From Hyphomicrobiales bacterium (GTDB lineage Bacteria > Pseudomonadota > Alphaproteobacteria > Rhizobiales > Xanthobacteraceae): a stretch of 5,933 nucleotides of DNA. The position numbers and the translations under genes were made by a program. This document shows positions 1 through 5,904 of this stretch, in pieces. How positions within the stretch are numbered: position 1 is the stretch's first letter; each line of letters begins with the position of its first letter. Location: assembly GCA_003133345.1 (NCBI GenBank), contig PKXB01000085.1, forward strand, positions 6,153 to 12,085, given 5' to 3'. Below the pieces are notes generated by a model. It ran no database searches and was not told the origin of the DNA. It saw only the letters and a program-made list of their open reading frames with translations.

Positions 1-419
1 TAATTCGATGCATTGTCCGGCTCCGTAATGGCGATCGCCAGCACGCCCTTCGGATCCTTGGCGAAGATCGCGAGCGAGCGTTTCTGCTGCTCTGCGTTGA
101 GCGCCTGTTCCATGATATGCGCGAGCTTCAAGGTCTGCGCCATGACCACCGATGTGCCGAGGTCGCCGATCGCCAGTTCCTCCACCACCATCGCGGTGGT
201 GACCGAATCGGTGCCGAGGCCGCCATACTTCTCGGATAGCGTCATGGTGCGGATGCCGACGGCGTCGGCGGCGGCGACGATTTCCTCGGAATAGCCGGCC
301 GCCGGATCGGTCATGGCATCGAGCGCCGGCGCCTTTGGCGTCACCACCTCTGCGACGAAACGTCTGACGGTTTCAAGAATCGCCCGCTGCTCATCGGATT
401 GAATGAACATCTCTTCCAT
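1..419 (-). CDS. Acyl-CoA dehydrogenase, N-terminal part (gene runs off the left edge)
   Basis: The 139 visible codons match the N-terminal half of flavin-dependent acyl-CoA dehydrogenases, which introduce an alpha,beta double bond into acyl-CoA esters and pass electrons to ETF. Visible features are the opening helix (FIQSDEQRAILETVRRFV, residues 5-22), YGGLGTD at 65-71, the VVEELAIGDLGTSVV helix at 78-92, and the start of the FAD/substrate-binding beta domain at ITEPDNASN (131-139), where the family usually reads TEPxAGSD. The ATG at 419 is chosen because GGGAG (431-427) lies 7 nt upstream; an in-frame ATG at 410 is a weaker alternative. The catalytic Glu and C-terminal helices lie outside the window. 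It is divergent from the dehydrogenase at 608. Membership of the superfamily is secure; substrate specificity cannot be read from this part. Confidence 0.9.
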   Translation of the reverse strand, partial: MEEMFIQSDEQRAILETVRRFVAEVVTPKAPALDAMTDPAAGYSEEIVAAADAVGIRTMTLSEKYGGLGTDSVTTAMVVEELAIGDLGTSVVMAQTLKLAHIMEQALNAEQQKRSLAIFAKDPKGVLAIAITEPDNASN

Positions 420-607
420 CGAAAATCTCCCATTTATTGTCAGTAACTCTATCACGCCGGCACATGGCGATGCAGCCGCGTGCGGGCGGTCATCCCGGCT
501 GTTTCGACGATGGCCGATTATTGATTCTCCGAGACTCGATTGATGCTAGGAATGCTCGGCTGCGGATGAGCGGTCGGATCATCGGACGGTCGATGGGGCG
601 CGGTGCA

Positions 608-1639
608 ATGAAGGTAGCAATTCTCGAACAACCCAGAAAATTCGTCGTGCGCGAGCGCCCGGTTCCGCGCGCCGAAGCGGGCGAAGTGGTCGTGCGCATC
701 GCCGCCACCGCGGTTTGTCACACCGATCTCGATATGTATCTGGGCCATCATCCCGGCGTTCGGTATCCCGTTGTGCTCGGGCACGAAGCGACCGGTACGA
801 TCGCGACGGTGGGAGCGGACGTGAGCGGGTTGCAGCCGGGTCAGAACGTCATCATCAATCCGGTGATCAGTTGCGGGCACTGCGATTGTTGCCGGCGAGG
901 CGACGAACATCTGTGCCGCAATGCCGGAATTATTGGTCGTGAATTTGAAGGCTCACTCAGCCAGTATATTCGCCTGCGGGCGCGTTACGTCCATCCGCTG
1001 CCTGCGCACTTGCCGCTGGCCGAAGCAACGCTGATCGAGACGCTCGCGACCGTACGGCACGCGCAGGTGCGCGCCGGCATCGCAGCCGATGAGTCCGTCG
1101 TCGTTCTGGGACAGGGAACGACTGGTCTTCTGCATACGCGCCTGGCAGTCCTCACCGGCGCCAAACAGGTGATTGCGATCTCCCGCACGCAGTGGAAAAT
1201 CGACTTGGCGACGCGCATGGGCGCTCGCCATACCGTGCGAGCCAGCGTGGACGAAGCGGTGGACAAGGTTCAACAGCTGACCGACTGTGCCGGCGCTGAC
1301 GTGGTTATTGATACGGTTGGTGACGCAGACACGTTGCGCGCCGGGATCGCCATGCTGCGGCCGGGCGGGCGCTTCGTTTCATTTTCTTTGGGCCATGCGG
1401 ATTTTTCCGGACTGAATGCTTTCGGGCTGTATTTCAAGGAAATCAGCATCATTGGGACGCGCGCCCTGACGCATGTCGACATGGCGCCCTCAATCGAACT
1501 GGTTGCGTCCGGCAAGATCGACATGTCGGTTTTCGTCACCGCGCGCTATCCACTTGATCAGGTTGCCGCGGCTTTCGAAGAATACGAATGCAACCCGAGC
1601 CGGATCTTGCGCATCGTCATCGATGCAGGCGGCGATTAG
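608..1639 (+). CDS. Zinc-dependent medium-chain alcohol dehydrogenase (MDR family)
   Basis: This is a complete 343-residue zinc MDR oxidoreductase, normal length for alcohol/polyol dehydrogenases that oxidise an alcohol with NAD(P)+. The catalytic zinc site is visible: C37 in CHTD, H59-E60 in GHEATG (fits the zinc-ADH signature), and E144 in IETLATVRHA, as in sorbitol/threonine-dehydrogenase-like members. Four cysteines C89, C92, C95 and C103 form the structural zinc lobe. The Rossmann motif GQGTTG is at 168-173. The strand after it ends in ISRT rather than an acidic residue, which hints at NADP(H) preference (inference). The reading frame stays open upstream to a TTG at 437, but those codons show no family similarity, whereas MKVAILEQP at 608 is a typical N-terminus. 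GGGG at 595-598 is a modest SD, and ATG 593 is an alternative. It converges on the cupin 11 bp downstream. Substrate unknown. Confidence 0.92.
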   Translation: MKVAILEQPRKFVVRERPVPRAEAGEVVVRIAATAVCHTDLDMYLGHHPGVRYPVVLGHEATGTIATVGADVSGLQPGQNVIINPVISCGHCDCCRRGDEHLCRNAGIIGREFEGSLSQYIRLRARYVHPLPAHLPLAEATLIETLATVRHAQVRAGIAADESVVVLGQGTTGLLHTRLAVLTGAKQVIAISRTQWKIDLATRMGARHTVRASVDEAVDKVQQLTDCAGADVVIDTVGDADTLRAGIAMLRPGGRFVSFSLGHADFSGLNAFGLYFKEISIIGTRALTHVDMAPSIELVASGKIDMSVFVTARYPLDQVAAAFEEYECNPSRILRIVIDAGGD

Positions 1640-1650
1640 CTGTCGGCATA

Positions 1651-2163
1651 TTAGCGGATTTTTTGGTCGGCATTGCGCTGCGCTGTGTGTTGCTCGTTGC
1701 CTTGCCGGCCTTCGTCAGTCTCGGCCTTCCAGATGTTCTGGTGAGCCTTGTACTTGCCCTCGTCCCATTCATGCGCAACGCTTTCACCCATGAACACGAC
1801 GAAGACCTCGCAGCCATCGGGATACTCGTAGGGGCCGTGCAATTCGTCCCAGCCGAACACGTAGTCGCCGGGACGCAGATCCTTGCCGGCCACGCACATG
1901 CGGCCCTTGAGCACGACAATGGAGTGCCAGCTCTTGTGGGCATGCTCGGGCTCGACATAGCCGGGCGGAAATTTGACCTTCATGTCGATCCGTCCCATCG
2001 CCTTGTCATGGGCGAAGATTTTGACCTGCACGCCGTCCGGCAGCTTCAGAACGGATTTTGACCCTTCCTGCCACGGAATTTCATTGTCGTGGATGGCACG
2101 AAAGGTATGGTCGTAGTTTGCTTGCTGATTGGGCTTCATCGTCCGTTCTTGGAAACTAACCAT
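1651..2163 (-). CDS. Single-domain cupin protein, function unknown
   Basis: A 170-residue protein with one conserved cupin beta-barrel domain. Cupin motif 1 spans residues 68-87 with exact spacing: G68, H74-A-H76, then G87. The position normally held by Glu is H80. Motif 2 carries PGD at 98-100 and H109 (ELHG). The metal site would therefore be H74, H76, H80 and H109 instead of the common three-His-one-Glu set. A hydrophilic tail from about 143 to the end is probably disordered. The ATG at 2163 is preferred because GGGGGGAG lies about 7 nt upstream; M9 (2139) is an alternative with a poorer SD. No signal peptide is seen, so it is probably cytoplasmic. It could be a small sugar/aromatic dioxygenase-like or isomerase cupin, or a ligand-binding regulator; sequence alone does not decide. 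Its 3' end faces the alcohol dehydrogenase, so a shared pathway is possible but unproven. Confidence 0.85.
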   Translation of the reverse strand: MVSFQERTMKPNQQANYDHTFRAIHDNEIPWQEGSKSVLKLPDGVQVKIFAHDKAMGRIDMKVKFPPGYVEPEHAHKSWHSIVVLKGRMCVAGKDLRPGDYVFGWDELHGPYEYPDGCEVFVVFMGESVAHEWDEGKYKAHQNIWKAETDEGRQGNEQHTAQRNADQKIR

Positions 2164-2310
2164 GCTCTCGCTCCCCCCATTGCCCAGATGAACTTTGGAA
2201 CGGCGTAGACGATAGCAGAACGGTTTGGTTCAAATAGCACGTCAGGTCGGCGACACGCGGCCGGTCACTGATTTCGTGTTTGCAAGCAGCCTTGATCGGG
2301 CGAAGGTAGA

Positions 2311-2385
2311 TGGTGCTGCCGCACAGGATTGAACTGTGGACCTCCCCCTTACCAAGGGGGTGCTCTACCACTGAGCTACGGCAGC
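2311..2385 (-). tRNA. tRNA-Thr (anticodon GGT), CCA encoded
   Basis: A complete cloverleaf of 75 nt can be folded by eye. The acceptor stem is GCTGCCG/CGGCAGC and the D arm GCTC/GAGC. The anticodon stem is CCCCC/GGGGG around the loop TTGGTAA, and the T arm is CACAG/CTGTG around TTCAATC. Discriminator A is followed by an encoded CCA. The anticodon GGT (bases 2353-2351) reads ACC and ACT threonine codons. It lies upstream of the cupin gene on the same strand with a 147-bp gap. I found no convincing promoter hexamers directly upstream and no clear T-tract terminator downstream. There is no repeated copy of its 3' end elsewhere in the window, so nothing suggests use as an integration site. Confidence 0.97.
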
Positions 2386-2470
2386 AAAAGTCGCGCAATT
2401 AACATCGGCCGGCGCGAACGCGGCGGAAACTGCCATACCGGCCCCCATTGGCGCAAGGTAAAGCCTCAAC

Positions 2471-2498
2471 TTGCGAAGCCGCGTGGCAGGCGGATAAT
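2471..2498 (+). promoter_or_regulatory. Possible sigma70-type promoter for the small ORF before murA
   Basis: TTGCGA (2471-2476) and GATAAT (2493-2498) are separated by 16 bp. The expected start point falls about 2505, on the A of the ATG of the 54-codon ORF, which would make that transcript leaderless. Two short hexamers can arise by chance; no start-site data are available. Confidence 0.35.
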
Positions 2499-2504
2499 GC
2501 CGCC

Positions 2505-2669
2505 ATGACGCGCACGAGCGAAGACGACAGGAAAGCTAAGAAAACCGGACGCCTAGCCGCCGCGCTGCGGGAAAACCTGCGCCGGCGCAAGGCGCAGGAA
2601 CGCTCGCGCCACGCGCCGCAGGCGCCGGAATCCCGCTCCCCGGCGCCGCGCAATGACAAAGGCCGCTGA
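2505..2669 (+). CDS. Small basic protein (54 aa) upstream of murA, function unknown
   Basis: A short, strongly basic, hydrophilic protein with no membrane segment. Its core [18 protein letters not shown] (residues 16-33) should form an amphipathic, Arg/Lys-rich helix. The rest, rich in Pro, Ser and Arg, is probably disordered. From memory, short proteins with a core like RLxAALRENLKRRKxQxR are common hypothetical genes near murA in alphaproteobacteria, which supports it being real; this was not searched. The ATG at 2505 is chosen because the family-like part starts here; a longer reading from 2448 adds 19 unconvincing residues. There is no good SD at normal spacing (AGGCGG ends about 11 nt upstream), and a promoter at 2471-2498 could give leaderless translation. 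The murA start is 92 bp downstream on the same strand, so co-transcription is possible. A nucleic-acid-binding role is only a guess from charge. Confidence 0.65.
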   Translation: MTRTSEDDRKAKKTGRLAAALRENLRRRKAQERSRHAPQAPESRSPAPRNDKGR

Positions 2670-2694
2670 ATAGGCAGGGCGGACAGGGGGTCGG

Positions 2695-2722
2695 ACTTTC
2701 GCCGCATTTACCCGGCGAAGGT
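2695..2722 (+). promoter_or_regulatory. Strong hairpin in the leader before murA
   Basis: The stem is ACTTTCGCCG (2695-2704) with CGGCGAAGGT (2713-2722) around the 8-nt loop CATTTACC. This gives ten pairs including one G-U, seven of them an uninterrupted perfect inverted repeat. It lies 25 nt after the small ORF stop and 39 nt before the murA ATG. No T-tract follows, so it does not look like a standard intrinsic terminator. It could stabilise or process the transcript, or modulate murA expression. The pairing is seen directly; any function is inferred. Confidence 0.4.
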
Positions 2723-2761
2723 GGTAATCTTCCGACATATGAGGGACTAGGCGGGGCGAAA

Positions 2762-4051
<1,290 letters not shown>

Positions 4052-4060
4052 CTTCTTATT

Positions 4061-4180
4061 CCCTCTTCCATAAGGAGAGGGTGGGTGAGGGGTTAGAGCC
4101 TCACGATAGACCTTAACCCCTCACCCGGCTCGCGCTTCGCTGTCGCTCCGCGCGATCCACCCTCTCCCTATGGGAGAGGG
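4061..4180. repeat. Composite palindromic REP-like element directly after murA
   Basis: A nested inverted repeat begins 10 nt after the murA stop. GGGTGAGGGGTTA (4083-4095) is a perfect 13-bp complement of TAACCCCTCACCC (4114-4126). Outside it, GGAGAGGGTGG (4074-4084) complements CCACCCTCTCC (4157-4167). The right arm carries an extra small hairpin, CGCGC (4131-4135) with GCGCG (4150-4154). It ends in a perfect 9-bp hairpin CCCTCTCCC-TAT-GGGAGAGGG (4160-4180), and the left end has a weaker version, CCCTCT (4061-4066) with AGAGGG (4076-4081). This CCCTCACCC/CCCTCTCC style is a widespread intergenic repeat type in rhizobia-like genomes (recollection, not searched). It may act as a bidirectional terminator or an mRNA 3' protector for murA. 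Confidence 0.8.
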
Positions 4181-4662
4181 AAGCGAGCGCGCGGCGATCG
4201 AGCGCTCCGCGCCCGCCGCAGGATGAGGCGGGGCAGGATATTTCCTTCCGCGACTTGAGGTCGTGGGTCAGTTTGGATTTGCGTCCTAAACTTCGGCCTA
4301 GCGGGGGCGTCCATACTGGCCCATAATTGCCTTGTGGCAGCCGTCATCCGCATAATGCTTTCTAGCGCCGTCGCTTTGGCGATCATTCTTACCGTGATCT
4401 ATTTCAGTTATTCACACTGACCAGGCAAGACCACCGCCAACGCCCGCGCGATGGCGACCCCGCATTTGCTTTGATGTGCGATCTGCGCGAGCGACCTAGA
4501 TCCATTTTTGGCAGTTTGTGAATTTATACGAGCCGAGATTCAAGGATTTAGGGCTGCATTTTGCCGCCCCGGTGATTCCATATTGCACGAAAAATATGCT
4601 CAACCAATACGTCGTCAGAACTTGGCTGTTCTTCAACTTCCTCAGACCAAAGTACCGAAGCG
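4181..4662. other. Gene-poor spacer; no convincing gene
   Basis: No recognisable coding region is seen on either strand. The first about 50 bp are very GC-rich, with a short inverted repeat GCGCGG (4189-4194) and CCGCGC (4207-4212). They end in CAGGATGAGGCGG, which recurs in the repeat at 4761-4815 and may be a remnant of that element. A 28-codon hydrophobic reading frame (GTG 4334 to stop 4420) lacks an SD and is treated as doubtful. From about 4500 to 4660 the base composition is visibly more AT-rich than the neighbouring genes. The reading frame opening at 4518 runs straight through the next repeat and resembles nothing I know. Confidence 0.6.
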
Positions 4663-4737
4663 GTAGGTTGGGGTTGAGCGAGCGAAACCAATCATCTCGT
4701 CGGCGCGATGGGCTCGTTAACGCTCAACCCATCCTAC
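4663..4737. repeat. REP-like palindromic element, GTAGGNTGGG type
   Basis: The ends are inverted copies: GTAGGTTGGGGTTGAGCG (4663-4680) against CGCTCAACCCATCCTAC (4721-4737). They are complementary except for one substitution and one extra G. The 40 bp between them contain further partial complementarity (AACCAATCATC with GATGGGCTCGTT). The whole unit of about 75 bp would fold into one long stem. GTAGGATGGG-ended palindromes are frequent intergenic repeats in Bradyrhizobium-like genomes (recollection). It is non-coding and probably one of many dispersed copies. Confidence 0.75.
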
Positions 4738-4760
4738 GGCCCCTATAAAGCCTGTCCCGG

Positions 4761-4815
4761 CCTCATGGTGAGACGCCCGCCTTCGCTACGTTTCGGCGGT
4801 CTCCTCAGGATGAGG
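4761..4815. repeat. REP-like palindromic element, CCTCATGGTGAG type
   Basis: The outer arms CCTCAT (4761-4766) and ATGAGG (4810-4815) are complementary. The inner sequence CCGCCTTCGCTACGTTTCGGCGG has complementary ends CCGCC and GGCGG. The arms between match imperfectly, GTGAGAC against GTCTCCTCA. It lies 19 bp beyond the antitoxin stop codon, so on the minus strand it could also stop or trim the toxin-antitoxin transcript. The right arm CAGGATGAGGCGG is repeated at 4219-4231. The style matches common rhizobial dispersed repeats (recollection, not searched). Confidence 0.65.
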
Positions 4816-4834
4816 CGGATCGAGCACCTACCGT

Positions 4835-5140
4835 TCACCGCCCCCGGCCACCTTTTTTCACCTTCACCGGCTCGAAGCTGATCTTGAGCCGGTGTCCGGT
4901 CGCCTTGGCGAAACGCGAGAGCGTGCGCGTCGACGGCTTGCCGCGCCCGCTTTCCAGCCGCGCGATCGTGCTCTGCGTCGTGTTCATGCGCTTGGCGAGT
5001 TCGGCCTGACTCAAACCGGCGCGCAGGCGCGCCTTGGCGACCTCGGCGATCAGCGCGAACTCCTCCTCCAGCGCATCGTATTCCTTCCGGTACTCCGGGT
5101 CCTTCATCCACTTCTTGTGCAGATCGCTAATCTTTGTCAT
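4835..5140 (-). CDS. XRE-family HTH antitoxin (HigA-like) of a type II toxin-antitoxin pair
   Basis: A 101-residue DNA-binding antitoxin expected to neutralise the upstream toxin and repress their shared promoter. An N-terminal segment (KKWMKDPEYRKEYDALEEEF, 9-28) precedes the helix-turn-helix. This extension is typical of antitoxins paired with Gp49/RelE-like toxins. The Cro/CI-type HTH occupies about 36-88, with LSQAELAKRM (43-52) and the recognition helix TTQSTIARLESG (54-65). The C-terminus KVKKGGRGR is basic. The ATG at 5140 overlaps the toxin stop as ATGA, giving translational coupling. It also has its own strong SD, AAGGA (5151-5147), spaced 6 nt from the ATG. Antitoxin second in the operon is the HigBA arrangement. 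Family assignment is firm; the repressor role is inferred from relatives. Confidence 0.93.
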   Translation of the reverse strand: MTKISDLHKKWMKDPEYRKEYDALEEEFALIAEVAKARLRAGLSQAELAKRMNTTQSTIARLESGRGKPSTRTLSRFAKATGHRLKISFEPVKVKKGGRGR

Positions 5141-5460
5141 CGCACGTCCTTTGCCCGCTGACGGGCAATTTCCAATTCACGCGGTGGCGTCTTTTGGGTC
5201 TTTTTCACAAAAACACGAACGATCACGACCCGCCGCACCGCTGCCGTCACATAAATCGCTCGCGAAATTCCGTCGTGTCCGGAGAGCCTAAGTTCCCATA
5301 GGCGATCTTCCAGATGCTTGACTGCCTCGCGCGGCAGACCTTGAAATCCTGCCTCTTCGATGATGGACGTGTAGCGGACGAGACGTGAGCGCATGTCGCG
5401 GGGAAGCGCCTCGATTTCCGCGTCGACAACGGCGTTTAAAGTCTCGACCGTCCAGTGCAT
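5137..5460 (-). CDS. RelE/Gp49-family (HigB-like) toxin of a type II toxin-antitoxin pair
   Basis: A 107-residue toxin of the phage-derived Gp49-like branch of the RelE/ParE superfamily. Characterised relatives cut mRNA on the ribosome and stop translation. The family pattern is clear: HWTVETLNAVVDAEIEALP at 2-20, HLEDRLWELRLSGHDGISRAIYV at 49-71 with the conserved Trp-Glu-Leu-Arg and Gly-Arg strand, and the closing VRVFVKKTQKTPPRELEIARQRA at 81-103. Length and both ends are normal, so it appears intact. The ATG at 5460 gives the typical N-terminus but has no SD. A near-consensus promoter ends only 4 nt before it, suggesting leaderless translation. It is the first gene of the pair. Such cassettes move between genomes, and the flanking repeats and AT-rich spacer fit acquired DNA, though there is no direct proof. 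Confidence 0.93.
   Translation of the reverse strand: MHWTVETLNAVVDAEIEALPRDMRSRLVRYTSIIEEAGFQGLPREAVKHLEDRLWELRLSGHDGISRAIYVTAAVRRVVIVRVFVKKTQKTPPRELEIARQRAKDVR
5147..5168 (-). promoter_or_regulatory. Antitoxin SD abutting a perfect hairpin inside the toxin 3' end
   Basis: Read on the minus strand, TTGCCCG (5168-5162), loop TCAG and CGGGCAA (5157-5151) form a perfect 7-bp stem. It ends on the first base of the antitoxin SD AAGGA (5151-5147). The stem covers toxin codons at about residues 98-103. It would be melted by ribosomes translating the toxin and could reform otherwise, so it might tune antitoxin initiation or act as an RNA-processing point. The pairing is visible; the role is inferred. 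Confidence 0.5.
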
Positions 5461-5464
5461 GGTC

Positions 5465-5492
5465 TATATAGCAAAAAAGCGATAAGTGTCAA
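5465..5492 (-). promoter_or_regulatory. Near-consensus sigma70 promoter of the toxin-antitoxin operon
   Basis: On the minus strand a perfect -35 TTGACA (5492-5487) is separated by 16 bp from the -10 TATATA (5470-5465). Only GACC lies between the -10 box and the toxin ATG at 5460. The expected start point is therefore at or within a base or two of the start codon. This fits a leaderless toxin mRNA and a promoter that needs tight repression by the antitoxin. Confidence 0.8.
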
Positions 5493-5495
5493 TGA

Positions 5496-5509
5496 GCGGA
5501 AGCTTTCGC
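5496..5509. promoter_or_regulatory. Candidate operator palindrome upstream of the toxin -35
   Basis: GCGGAAGCTTTCGC is a 14-bp palindrome with one mismatched pair, centred on AAGCTT and ending 3 bp from the -35 box. XRE-type antitoxins commonly bind short palindromes at their own promoters, so this is a plausible operator. There is only a single copy and no binding data. Operators overlapping the promoter itself were not obvious. Confidence 0.3.
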
Positions 5510-5604
5510 AGGCTTGTCCATGACTGTGCGACAGGTTTTGCCGGCTTTCAACCCAAGAGCGAATACCAGGACCATATTCCTTCCATAATTATAGGATCAA
5601 ATCC

Positions 5605-5904
5605 CTAAATCCCGCCCTCGTGACCGAGGGGGCGTCTGATCAAGCGTCTTCTGACGCGGGGCGGGAGGCGGTGGCCGGTTGGGGGCGCTGGAGATGCGGC
5701 GCCGATCACCCAACCGGCGGTCCAAGCCGCCTCGTCCCGGCGCGCCAGCCGCGCGTCGCCGGGCCCCGTGATGGCGGGAACGGCACCGGTCACAGGCTCG
5801 CCGGACCCGACCTGGGCCCACAGCGGTGGATAGGCGGCCTTCCAATTCGAGAGGAGAGGCGGGTCGCCTGAAACGGGACGTCCACCGGGGGCGAGGCGGA
5901 GCAA
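5605..5904 (-). pseudogene. Unrecognised, possibly decayed coding remnant
   Basis: One minus-strand frame has a stretch with coding-like composition, roughly residues 20-70 (NWKAAYPPLWAQV at 21-33 through AAWTAGWVIGAA at 59-70). It shows varied amino acids and mostly G/C third positions, while the alternative minus-strand frame is extremely Arg-rich. The frame is closed upstream by a TGA at 5910-5908, has only a TTG at 5904 as a start and no usable SD. Its tail runs through a set of inverted repeats. This suggests the end of a former gene that lost frame or was cut, or a chance open frame in GC-rich DNA. I do not recognise the family. The genuine reading might enter from beyond the right edge in another frame. 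Confidence 0.25.
5610..5666. repeat. Nested three-stem inverted repeat
   Basis: The outer arms TCCCGCCC (5610-5617) and GGGCGGGA (5659-5666) are perfectly complementary. Between them lie two perfect hairpins: CCCTCG-TGAC-CGAGGG (5615-5630, sharing three bases with the outer arm) and GCGTC-TTCT-GACGC (5644-5657). No T-tract follows on either strand, so it is not a textbook intrinsic terminator. It may be another palindromic intergenic repeat or a structured RNA. The 5510-5609 stretch to its left is AT-rich, with no gene seen. Confidence 0.5.

Noticed and set aside
437..607. N-terminal extension of the alcohol dehydrogenase from TTG 437
   Set aside because: The 57 extra codons show no family similarity; MKVAILEQP at 608 is the usual N-terminus of zinc MDR enzymes and gives the normal length.
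1588..2061. 157-codon plus-strand frame overlapping the cupin
   Set aside because: It is antisense to a gene with exact cupin motifs and overlaps the end of the alcohol dehydrogenase; no recognisable domain.
2311..2385. tRNA-Thr as attachment site of an integrated element
   Set aside because: No direct repeat of the tRNA 3' end and no integrase gene are present in the window.
4168..4386. 72-codon minus-strand frame after murA
   Set aside because: Its C-terminal part is encoded by the palindromic repeat and GC-rich spacer; no SD and no recognisable similarity.
4518..4748. 76-codon plus-strand frame in the spacer
   Set aside because: It starts with GTG, has no SD, resembles nothing known, and runs through the whole 4663-4737 palindromic repeat.
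4061..4815. CRISPR array
   Set aside because: The repeats are palindromic and of three different types, not evenly spaced identical direct repeats with unique spacers.
5590..5597. TATAAT on the minus strand as a second toxin promoter
   Set aside because: No -35-like hexamer is found at 16-18 bp, and the operon already has a near-consensus promoter next to the gene.
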